Assembly (NCBI GenBank): GCA_038496445.1
Contig: JALMLS010000216.1
Location: 248,001 to 312,000, forward strand
Source of the DNA: Trichosphaerium sp. ATCC 40318
Lineage: Eukaryota > Discosea > Flabellinia > Trichosidae
DNA length: 64,000 nucleotides
Reading direction: 5' to 3'
This document shows positions 36,100-50,247 of the stretch, piece after piece. The position numbers and the translations under genes are program-made. The notes beneath the pieces were generated by a model, which was given only the letters and a program-made list of their open reading frames with translations, did no database searches and was not told the DNA's origin. How positions within the stretch are numbered: position 1 is the first letter of the stretch; every line of letters starts with the position of its first letter.

Positions 36100-36751
36100 T
36101 TACCAAGTGTAGCAAGTACCTTGAGTGTATCTGTATGTAAGATGGAATGGCTTTAAAGGTTCTGCAAACATTCTATGAATCCAAGATTTAGTGTCCGGCC
36201 ACATCTCATCAAAAGGAATATTGTCGTTTGTAAACCATTTTGGTAGCACCTCTTGTTGCTGTTAATGGACAAGCTATAACGAAGTAGAAAGTGTACCATC
36301 GCTTTCTATGATATTACCGTCCCAAGAGTTGCATAAGAACAGAGCTGTGATAAAGTCATCCTTGGGTTTATCTGTAAAAATGAACTGAATGCAACCTATT
36401 TTCTGTTATTCTGTAGGACTCTCTAATTTATAGTTGTGCGTACCAGCAAATTCAAGCGTTGTTGGTGTTAAACCACATTCTTCTTTACATTCTCTTAATG
36501 CTGCTTGTTTAAATGTCTCGTTTGATTCTAACTTTCCTCCTATACCTTTTGTGTGTTAGGGTATTCTAAAAGGACGCCTACACAATATAGCTGTACCTGT
36601 CCACTTTCCAACGCCAAAACCACGCTATACGGAGTAAGTAGAGCCGCAAATACGGGTATAGTCCACTATTTACCTTTTTTTTAGCAAGTAGCACCTTGTT
36701 GCCCTTAGTTGGGTACACCAAACTTGTACGTATTTCTTTATGCGTTGCCAT
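36100..36751 (-). CDS. NUDT1: NUDT1/MTH1-like oxidised purine nucleotide hydrolase
   Basis: Start ATG 36751 (MATHKEIRTSLVYPTK). Small exons give KVLLAKKK, GFGVGKWTG, then the Nudix box GGKLESNETFKQ and ALRECKEECGLTP, followed by the C-terminal block NIPFDEMWPDTKSWI and a stop at 36100. The GFGxGxW and IPFxxMWPD steps are specific to MTH1, which hydrolyses 8-oxo-dGTP and 2-OH-dATP and so protects DNA from oxidised precursors. About six introns, some under 50 nt. Middle exon boundaries between 36280 and 36470 are approximate. It is divergent from the USP gene. Confidence 0.8.
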
Positions 36752-36811
36752 TGTTGTTTACTATTAATATAAAGTGAATACAAGAGAAATGTTGACTCTT
36801 TTTCTCGGGCA

Positions 36812-37008
36812 ATGACCCCGAAACTTAAGTTGTGGTATCGTGCAACACAAAAAGAAACTCCAACAGAGCAAATTTACTGCCTCACTGCAAAGTTCAAACA
36901 TAGTGAACTGGCTCCAGTTGTGTCAGGTAGGGTTTGACGCGTAACTAGCAGAGAAATTAATTATTTGCGTTGACCATATTTTTGTGTCAGTGAAAGCGCT
37001 TCCGCACA

Positions 37009-37030
<22 letters not shown>
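36812..37030 (+). CDS. short upstream ORF or alternative 5' exon of the USP gene
   Basis: ATG 36812 opens a frame (MTPKLKLWYRATQKE, then CLTAKFKHSELAPVVS) that splices at GTAGGG...GTCAG. It then either ends at 37030, overlapping the USP start in another frame, or, with a later AAG acceptor at about 37017, joins the USP frame as an N-terminal extension. Sequence alone does not decide. Confidence 0.35.
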
Positions 37031-41548
<4,518 letters not shown>

Positions 41549-41565
41549 ATAAAGTAATGATAAAA

Positions 41566-41575
41566 TGTAAATAAA
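41566..41575 (+). other. TGTAAATAAA poly(A)-type signal
   Basis: It lies 18 bp downstream of the USP stop, the same decamer as after two other genes in the window. Confidence 0.6.
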
Positions 41576-41870
41576 AAATATGTGCTTTTTGTTTGAAATT
41601 GCTATTTTTTTGTATACAATTGATGCTAACCTCTACAAGATGGGTTTCCAGATTGGCGTCTTGAATTTCTTTTAATCTCCAAAAATATTGCTTGTAATAC
41701 TGTTTTGATTGCACAAAAACTCTTTCTCCCATTTCACAAGTATCATTGTGTTGTGGTTGGTAACTGAATAATTATAAAGTTTAGTAGCAACTTGCTTTTA
41801 AGGCCCTTAAGTACAGCTGTTTTTTTTTGCTGTTCTTACCAAAAAGTGACAAACTTAACATCATAACGAA

Positions 41871-42769
41871 ATGTCTAGCGTTGAATTACCACCAGAGCTT
41901 GCATATATTATTGTAGAGAATGTAATGACAGTCAAACTGCTGAAAATCGTAAGGACGTTAAATACTCTTTATTCTGCCATAGCAAATAAGGCCTTACTGT
42001 ACAAGGCACGTGTTATACTTTTTAGACTTAATTACATAATTTAGCGTAAACTTGTACCAATGAAAGGGAGTGTGGCGAAAATGGGACCCTTGCTTAGAAA
42101 TTGGAAAGTATTTACAAACTTTGAGTTGCGAATAGATGCATTGTATCTTACTAAAATGTAATTCCACAATACAATTAGTTACTAACATCAAAATCAAGGA
42201 CAACTAGAAAGTACCCTTTAATGGATATTAAAAAAGTGCAGGCTGTCAGCCCAGAAAAGACAAACAGACCAAACGTATGGTGTATTACACACAAGGTGAA
42301 AGATAAGGAAATAGTTACATATTTTTACAATCAAACTAAGGAGGAGGTACAACTTTAAAACCTTGTTGAGGCTTTACAAATTATTCTTTTCTTAAAATAG
42401 ACAAGCCCTTTCTTGCTTTTCAAATAGAAATGTATTTCTTTGTTTATCATGAGTTAACACTGTTTTTAGAGACAAGAATGGATGGAGCATATCAGGTTGG
42501 GAATATGGCTGTGTCATCTTTTTCCTCAGGAAAGTCAATAAAAAACGATGTTTCATTTATGACATTGTTATTTATTTTTACGTTCTAGAACGTATCATGT
42601 TGACATGAACATAAAACAATCATTAAGTCGTCGAGGACAGTTAGATATTACTTCAGGTGGACATATGTCATTATCACAATTAAAGGTATTAACTTCAGCA
42701 GGATCTACAAGGCTGCAACAACTAAAAGAAGTTGTCAATAAATGTAGACATGTTGTTTTTACCTGTTAG
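41871..42769 (+). CDS. F-box plus PH-domain protein
   Basis: The first exon codes an F-box-like helix set (LPPELAYIIVENVM, then IVRTLNTLYSAIANKAL) from ATG 41871. A short intron with a GC donor (GCACGT...TTTAG, about 42006-42044) leads into a PH domain: MKGSVAKMGPLLRNWKVF, DALYLT, then QAVSPEKTNRPNVWCI, TYFYNQTKEE and the terminal RQEWMEHI with its invariant Trp. A tail of about 55 residues ends at TAG 42767-42769. PH domains bind phosphoinositides or proteins, so this may place an SCF adaptor at membranes. The join between TKEE and RQEW skips about 115 nt with two other possible acceptors. Confidence 0.72.
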
Positions 42770-43987
42770 TACCACCACCGCCTTGTATTCGCCCATTAGT
42801 TAACGTAGTTTCAGTCACGCTTTCAACAAAAATAGTATCATCCCCATCGGCACCATTGATAAAGTTTGCAACTGTTGATGTTGGTTCTAGAAGTTAATGT
42901 TAATAATCTAATAACGTTCATATGGTTATGTACGTATTGTAACTTCTGACACAAAAAGAACATCATTTTCAGTTCCTCCATTCATGTTTGTCATTAAAGA
43001 GCACCTGGCAAATAACATATCATTACCTTCAGCTCCTTAACAAATATAAGCCAAATGATCGAATAAAAGCAACTAAGGTGACAAGATACCAGAAATGCTT
43101 TGAACGTCGCTGTTTTGTACATCGATACAATCATCGTCGTTTCCTCCGAAGACTGTGCCAGTTATTGATTGAACACCTCTATAAGGAACAACTTTAAGGC
43201 AGTCATTTCCATTTTGTCCGTTTAGAGGTTCGCTGTTTATACCATTAACTCAGTCACACTTAAGAAACGCACGGTGGCATTCCCATAGTTACAACAAGAC
43301 TTCCTTCGAATATTATGTCATCAGCGTCATTACCTCCATTAATTCTTGAAGTAGTAGCTTGAGTAACTCTCACACAATCATCACCTTCTCCTAACCATTT
43401 GTCAAATTTATTTTTGTCACGTGTCCAAACTCAGTTGAAAATATCAAAAAAACCAAAGATAGCTATAAAATTCTTTATGTCTGAACGGTTCTTACTTGCA
43501 AATATTATTCCTGTAACTGTTGCTCCTTCTGTGACACGAATACAATCCTCTCCAGGTCCTGTATTTATAGAGCCTACAGTTACTCCTGAACCTCTTACAA
43601 GAACGCAATCAGGATTATCCGTTCCAAGGATTTGCGAAACGGCCGTTTCTACTATCACACAATTCGTAGAAATATCTTCAAGCACCACTATAAGCATTTT
43701 AAATTAAAAACGACCAATTGTGATCTTTTTATTCAAGTGAAGCAAAACGGGGTTTATCGGTGGTACTTACCAGCGCCATCGCCGTTGGCTACTGCGGTCA
43801 TACAATTATCAAAATCGCAAGCGCTACAAGCCATACAATTACATTCGCACCCACGAACATCAGGTAGCGCCGGCTGAGCGTGGTGTACGCTTATAACTAA
43901 GTAATATGGTAAGATATGGTTTAGTTAACTGGTAAACGTACATAAGCTAAGCCACAAAAAAGATAAAAGAGGTGTTGTATTCTTCAT
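42759..43987 (-). CDS. secreted GGND-repeat protein, beta-helix-like
   Basis: Start 43987 with a signal peptide (LLSFLWLSLFISVHHA). A Cys-rich short segment (CECNCMACSACDFDNC) follows, then tandem repeats of about 25-30 residues with cores such as GEDCIRVTEGATVTGI, GGNDADDIIFEGS, GGNDDDCIDVQNS and GADGDDTIFVESV. The Gly-Asn-Asp-Asp pattern resembles calcium-binding RTX or parallel beta-helix repeats of cell-surface proteins. The last exon ends GGTNR-stop at 42759, overlapping the convergent F-box/PH gene by 11 bp. Probably secreted or in the cell wall/matrix. No catalytic motif is seen. Confidence 0.7.
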
Positions 43988-44382
43988 GAAGGTTAACTTA
44001 TTTAAAAAAAATCTCCAGAGAGGTAGCGATTGTGATTTGGGGAAAATGGAGAAACAAAAATGCCTTGTGTAGTTAATTAATACGAAGAACCAGAAAACAA
44101 AGAAAAAGATACATCCTTTATGAAATCGTTTCAAATCACATGATGTTTTGAAACACTAAAAATAGCTTTCCCCCGTTTCTTTATCGAGAAAAATTAAAGT
44201 TGTAGAGCACAGGATGGGCATAATGACATCCATGTTTAACTTGTAGATTAGGTTTTGGCGAAGTATTTGTTGTACCCACATTAACAGAGAACAATAGCCT
44301 TTTTCGGTAACAAACTTTATTTTGTAGCTAGTATGGAGAGTCTTTAGTGGTTTTTCTCGACTGTCTGATGAGGTTGTGTTTG

Positions 44383-45472
44383 CTACATTGGAGTAGTGTT
44401 AAATTTAGAAGAGTGTGCATATCTAGAGTGTGGGCAATATATCTACAACATAGATTAAAAAAACAGGAAAAAAAAGTGTTGTTTAACAATAGTACATACA
44501 CACTTGAGTACTATAAACAACACAAACGCAGTACAAGAAATGAATACAAATACTGCCGAAGAGATAACTACGGCAAGAAACGCGTTTACTCCAGAAGGGG
44601 CTGGTGATGGTTCTGTCCACGTAAAATTAATCCGAGGGGTTGCCTATCAAAGTTAGCTCTTTGAAAATCTCTAAACACGTACAGTAATGTTCCAGTAGGC
44701 ACTGTCAGAAACTTCACTTGGATACTGAGGCTTCACAATGACAACAATAGAACTGCCAAGATCGTTCCATGCTAACAGTAACAGTTACAATATAAGGAGC
44801 GTACAACCAAATATATAAAAACAAAAATTGCGTGTTTAATTTTGTACGTGCATGATTGGCCAACTACTCTTTCAAGAGAAAGTTTATTAAAGGACCAAGA
44901 ATTTAAAGTGTCCATACGATCCGCTATTCTGAAGATGCCGTCACCTAAATACTGATCAAAAAATGTCCAAGCAAGAGTTGTACCTATATCTGTATAGTTC
45001 CAATCGCTGTACCGTTCGTTGCTCCCAACAGAGCAAGACTTTGAGGCAGGATCTGCTTCTTGTACAATATTGACAAAAAGTGAGCTACCTCCAATTGTAC
45101 TTGGAGACTCTGAGGTCATGTACATATCAACTGTGCTAATAAACTGTAAAAAGTCAGCGGTGAATCTTTTTACGAACCGTTATTCTACAAATCAAAGAAA
45201 ACGTTAAAAGGTAAAGTACCTTAGCACCTTGTCTTACTATGACATTGTTAAACCGTATATAAATAGAGGCGTTCGCAGGCACGATGTCATTAACAGTATC
45301 AGAACACCGAGGCATAGATTCGGATGGAAGTATGAATAGAACTTCATCCGCAGCTTCGTTTGTCATTATGGCAGCTAAACTACTTAATTTCTAAATACGC
45401 GCTATATGTACCTGGTGAAGCTGCGACCGCAAGGATATACAGTACAAATAAAAACAAGCTTTTTGCATTCAT
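44383..45472 (-). CDS. tandem surface-protein family, copy A (tail truncated)
   Basis: Signal peptide from ATG 45472 (MNAKSLFLFVLYILAVA). The ectodomain has LPSESMPRCSDTVND and PANASIYIRFNNV, then a block with SDWNYTDIGTTLAWTF and paired cysteines. An acidic/aromatic stem ends in WTEPSPAP before a membrane segment (LAVVISSAVFVFIS). In copies B and C the tail continues into a long Pro/Gln/Tyr repeat. Here the homologous stretch reads NTTPM then a stop at 44383-44385 where copy B has NTTPVYQTQP, and a degraded remnant of the tail follows. Orphan family; a cell-surface receptor or adhesion role is inferred from topology. Confidence 0.68.
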
Positions 45473-45775
45473 ATCTTGTGCCACGTGACTTTCAGTTAGA
45501 AATCGAGTTAAATATACTAAAGTACGGTCAACTAAAGTTCAAACTGACGGTTTTCTTGTCACAAGTTTCACCTAACGTCTTGCAACAAATATAACTGTTC
45601 ATGATACGTAAATTTGGTTTGCATGTTTACAATTTGAGCACGCCGTTTTTGAAGATTCAACACAGTCCATAACAACATTCCAAAACAGGTTATTGATTTT
45701 GTCTCAGCTAATATGGGCTTTACATTATTTAGAAAAGGAATTACCGACCATAATTGCTGTGTAATATTTATTTGG

Positions 45776-47201
45776 TCACTGGTATGGAGAGTCTTCAGCG
45801 TATGGACTTTCTTCAACTGTGAAAAACAAGTTACAACTAAAAAGACATGTGGTTATGTACCTGGAGCGACTGAGTCATCTTGGACTTGTGGTGAGTATGG
45901 CTGTCCTTCAACAGGGTATCCTTGAGCAATAGGTTGACCTTGTGGAGGGTACGGCTGACCTTGAGGAGGATACCCAGGTTGCACACCATAAGGTTGCGGT
46001 GAAGTGTATGGTTGCATTGGTGTGCCGTAAGCAACTGGTTGCTGAGGTTGAGGTTGTGTTTGATAAACCGGAGTAGTGTTAATTTGTGGAGATACAGTGG
46101 TGTGCGTGGTAGTTTTTGTGGTGGTAACTGTTGAGCCATTACAGCCCTATAATCATAGAATTAAAAAAAGACAATATACATTGTTAACAAAGCCACATAC
46201 ACATCTCTTGTATACAAACCACAGCGCAATAAGAAAAATAATAATTCCAAAAATTATTGGTCCAATAAATGTAGTAATGCTTACACCTCGGCTAGAAGAG
46301 AATGCCTCTGTCCAGGAAATATCAATATATGGCCTTGGCTATTCAGAGTTAGTATGGATACTGTCTTTGATAAACATACATTAACGTCCCAGTAGGCATT
46401 ATCAGGAATCGAAGATGGAGAATCAGGCCGCACAATCATAACAATAGCACTACGGAGATCGTTCCATGCTAACAGTAACAGTTACGATAAGTTTGATCGG
46501 GTAATGTACAAATCAAACGTGACAGCAATGACGTCATGTTTGTTTCATTAATTTTGTACGTACATGATTTACCAACTACAATTTCAAGAGCACTGTTAGG
46601 AAGGTCCCAATCATTTTCAGTTTCGATACTACTTGCTATTCTTCTGGCGTTTATACCTAAGTGGTGAAGATGGGTTAAAAATTAGTGCAACCAAAGTTTG
46701 TACCAATGTCAGCATAGTTCCAACTGTTGTATTCAACATCTCTACTTGTAGAGCAAGATGTTGAGACAGGATCTACCTCTCGTACAATATTGACAAGAAA
46801 TGCCTCACTGCCAATATTATTTGAAACCACCGAGGTAATGTGAAGATCCAAGTCTGTGATCTTGAAGATTTGAGAATTGATAATCGTTTTTTTTTTTTTT
46901 GCTCAAACGTTTTTTGGGTAAAGAAGTGAAAACCAAAAATATACACTTACGTCAGCATCTTTTGTTAATCTGACGTTGTTAAAGCGAAGATAAAGAGAAG
47001 CGTTCGCAGGAACGATATCATTAACGCTAAGAACGCACCGAGGCACTGAATCGGATGGAAGCATGAATAGGACTTCATCCGCAGCTTCAATGGTCGTTTT
47101 GGTAACTAAATAACTTTAAAGGTATCAACATACGCGCTTCATGTACCTGTTATAGCCACAACGATGTACAACATAAATAAACATAAGCTTTTTGTGTTCA
47201 T
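45776..47201 (-). CDS. tandem surface-protein family, copy B
   Basis: ATG 47201 gives a signal peptide (MNTKSLCLFMLYIVVAIT). The ectodomain carries LPSDSVPRCVLSVND and PANASLYLRFNN, then VNIVREVDPVSTSC and WNYADIGT. A stem with YIDISWTEAF precedes a membrane helix (FIGPIIFGIIIFLIALWFVY). The cytoplasmic exon is Thr-rich, then a Pro/Gln/Tyr repeat (GYPPQGQPYPPQGQP, IAQGYPVEGQPYSPQ). A last exon codes VEESPYAEDSPYQ-stop at 45776. The tail resembles PPxY-type or self-associating tails of scaffolding membrane proteins. Paralogue of A and C; the ectodomain family is unknown. Between about 46620 and 46700 exon limits are uncertain. Confidence 0.72.
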
Positions 47202-47318
47202 ATTGGTCATATCACGTGATTTCAGTTAGAACGTTTTTGAAATTGATTGAAATACGGTCAACTAAATTTCAAAACGAATGGCACGCACCACGAACACATT
47301 TTTCTGTCACAGGTACAA

Positions 47319-47700
47319 TTATTGGTACAAAGAGTAAGCAACATAAGGTGTTTCTGTTGAAAACGTGCTGTGGTTGTGGTGTGTTACATGGCTGTGGAAT
47401 TGTGCCGTAAGCAATTGGAGGTTGGGCAGGTTTAACAGTTGTCTGTGGTGCAACAACTGTGGCAGTCTTTTTTTTGTAAGGAAAGCAGTAGTCGTTTTTC
47501 TGGTGGCCTTGAATGCCATTACTAACATTACTTGAGGAGGTTCAATGTTAACGTACATATAAACGCGCTGCACCTAAGCAAAAAATGTAGCCAGATTTGT
47601 ACATGTACTTTGACGCTAAACAAGGTGCCACGTAGGCGTATGTGCCGTAAAGCATCGTCATTTAATTGTATTATTATCTTGGGATAGTCACCGTCCTATA
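47319..47700 (-). pseudogene. tandem surface-protein family, remnant D
   Basis: The minus strand preserves only tail pieces: a Thr/Val/Ala patch matching the start of the copy C tail (about 47410-47470), a Pro/Gln part, and a last-exon remnant ETPYVAYSLYQ with stop near 47321, corresponding to ETPYAEDSPYQ in copy C. The ectodomain and signal exons are missing. A decayed fourth copy. Confidence 0.6.
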
Positions 47701-48206
47701 CTATTCTTTAGGAGCTAGCGAGCCTCATACATTCAAAACTTAATGGTTTTGAATTTTTTTCTCTTATCTTTGTCTGTCCCAATCTCATATATCGGCGGCA
47801 ACTACACTCATCATCACCCAATCAAATATATCAATTTTTTGTACTTGTGCCCTTACTGTTAAGATCTTTAGCTCCGTATTTTGGTATCATTAACTAGTTG
47901 TTTTACACAATACCTAAATTACAATTCAATGTGTCACATCCTCGCTCTGACAATAGATGCGAGGTAAATCGTATCTACACGACAATCACCTATTTCTAAT
48001 ATTGCTAGTGTACTAACCACCAGTTCTACTGAGGTGCCTACCATGTGGTAGTGTTCATTGAGACTCAGGCGATTTGTTAAAATGAAGCTGAACTACAAAA
48101 AAAGATGTTAAGAGCCAAGATGTGACCATCATTGAGTCACATGCATTGAGAAAGCATGGTCATAATTTGATATGTAGTTAAGATTTTATTTGATTACTGG
48201 TATTTT
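47701..48206. other. intergenic, nothing recognised
   Basis: No coding sequence or repeat supported between remnant D and copy C. Confidence 0.4.
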
Positions 48207-49789
48207 TTACTGGTATGGAGAGTCTTCTGCATAAGGTGTTTCTGCGACTGTGAAAAAAATAAGAACTTAAAAAACTCAAAACAAAGTGGTGACATACTCG
48301 GTGGCACGACTGGGCCGGCATGACCTTGCGGTGGATATCCTTGATGTATTGCTGGTCCCTGAGCAGGAGGGTAACCTTGAACGATCTGCTGACCTTGAGG
48401 AGGATAGCTAGGTTGTGCACCATAAGGTTGTGCTGGCATTGGTGTGCCGTAAGCAACTGGTTGCTGAGGTTGAGGTTGATGTACAGGTACAACAGTTGTC
48501 TGTGGCGCGACAACAGTTGTAGTTGTTGTTTTTTTGGTCGTAACTGAGCCAAAACACCATGCCTTTGAATGCCATTACTAACAACTTACAAAAAAGGTAT
48601 GATATGAAATACGCACACGGCTCTTAAGTACCGAACATACAACGATGAGAAAAATAACTGTAACAAATATAATAGGAACAAGATAAGCGCTCATGTTAAT
48701 ACCACTAGAAGTAGGTGGTGAAGGTTCTGTCCAGTCTATCTCAATGTAAGGTCGGGCCTATTAAAGTTAACAAAAAATGTAGACTGATTTTACATGTACA
48801 TTGACGTTCCAGAAAGCATCATCATTGATTGTTGCTGGACTTAAAGGACGTATAATTACAACAAAAGAACTTTGAAGATCTTTCCATGCTAAACAAAGAA
48901 GAAAGTGAGCCAGAGACAACAACTTAACAAGCTTAAAACAAAACGTGTTTTGACTTATATTGTTGCGTACATGGCTGGTCTACAACATCTTGAAGAAATG
49001 AATTAGGTATATCCCAGCTGTTACTAGTACTAATACGGGATACTGATTTTTTAGTATCGAATCCTAAGAATAAACAATTAAAAATGTGATAAAACTTCCA
49101 GTTGCAGATAGTACCAAGGCTGATATAGTTCCAAGTAGAATAAGAAACATCTGTTGGTATAATACAAGATCTTATGCTTGGATCTGGCTGAATTACAAAG
49201 TTTATAACAACCTCTGTTCCAGTACCAAAATTTACTGCAGATTCAGTTCTAATGGTTATATCCAAGTCTGAAATCTTTGGGATATGGGTTAGTCTGGGAT
49301 GTAATTTTAAGTCTTGACATGAAATAGTGCTGTGTATTTAACACTCTCCCAATTTTACCCGAAAGCGGTTCAAAAGCACGTGTGCGCTTTTTTGTCATGC
49401 AATAAAAGTTATGTGCGTTAACTCTTATGTTTAACCCTATAATACATAGCGGTACTTCAATTCATACAAGCGTTGCTTTACCCGAATGGATTTGGGTAAA
49501 ATATGGAAGAAACAATGAGGAAACAGTAAAAAAAAACGTACAGCAGCGTCTCCTGTTACTCTAACGTTGTTAAAGCGCAGATAAAGAGAAGCGTTCGCAG
49601 GAATGAGTTCGTTTACTGTGGCAGAGCATTGAGGCGTCGTTTCTCCGCTGAGAATGAACAGAACCTCATCAGCGGCCTCAATTGTAGTTTTGGCTACGTA
49701 TGTAAGCTATGTGAATACATTCTGTGTATACCTATTGTAGCCGTAAGGCAATAAAGTATGAGTACACAGCAGATGCTTTTTAGTTCCAT
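48207..49789 (-). CDS. tandem surface-protein family, copy C
   Basis: ATG 49789 gives a signal peptide (MELKSICCVLILYCLTATIG). The ectodomain shows GETTPQCSATVNELI, PANASLYLRFNNV, then VINFVIQPDPSIRSC and WNYISLGTICNW. Stem ARPYIEIDWTEPSPP, membrane helix (YLVPIIFVTVIFLIVVCSV). The tail is Thr/Val-rich, then Pro/Gln/Tyr repeats (MPAQPYGAQPSYPPQG, IVQGYPPAQGPA). The last exon codes VAETPYAEDSPYQ and stop at 48207. It is the most divergent ectodomain of the three but shares the exon layout and the conserved SPYQ C-terminus. The first-exon donor is GTATAC. Confidence 0.72.
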
Positions 49790-49976
49790 ATTTTTTTTGT
49801 TATCATGAAACACGTGCACTGAAAACTTATGGGTCAACGATAGTTGTCCACAGTGGTATGAAATTGCTAGCAACACTCCACTTGACAAAGGAAATTAGCA
49901 TTAAACCAATAATACGCCATTTATAGATACAAAACTGATTGATTATGTTGTTAGGTACGAGTGCAAGAAAAAAGGT

Positions 49977-50123
49977 ATGTCAGCTAAATACTTAGTGTTA
50001 CCAGTTTCACAAACTCAGTACAGGTGTGGCCGACCTTGCGGACCCATGGCGTATAAAGATTGTGTCGTATGCTGTAAAAGTATGTATAAGTTTATCACAT
50101 TGCAGTGTCACAATACTTTGTAA
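49977..50123 (+). CDS. possible short Cys-rich ORF
   Basis: A 48-codon frame (MSAKYLVLPVSQTQYRCG, then CGPMAYKDCVVCCK) with six cysteines in a compact pattern. It is too short to be sure and could be an exon of a longer gene, since a GTATGT donor follows the CC pair. No family is recognised. Confidence 0.25.
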   Translation: MSAKYLVLPVSQTQYRCGRPCGPMAYKDCVVCCKSMYKFITLQCHNTL

Positions 50124-50247
50124 AATAAATGCTTTTATTACTATTCAGGTTTAATTGACGGTTCATTACAGGAGTTATTAATTAATTCGTAGCGAGTTAA
50201 GATCAATAAATTGAACTTAGATTACCCATTGTTGACATATGTTCATA

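Noticed and set aside
45837-46139. 100-codon minus-strand frame rich in Leu/His
   Set aside because: It is the wrong frame of the copy B Pro/Gln/Tyr tail exon; the neighbouring frame is in phase with the flanking exons.
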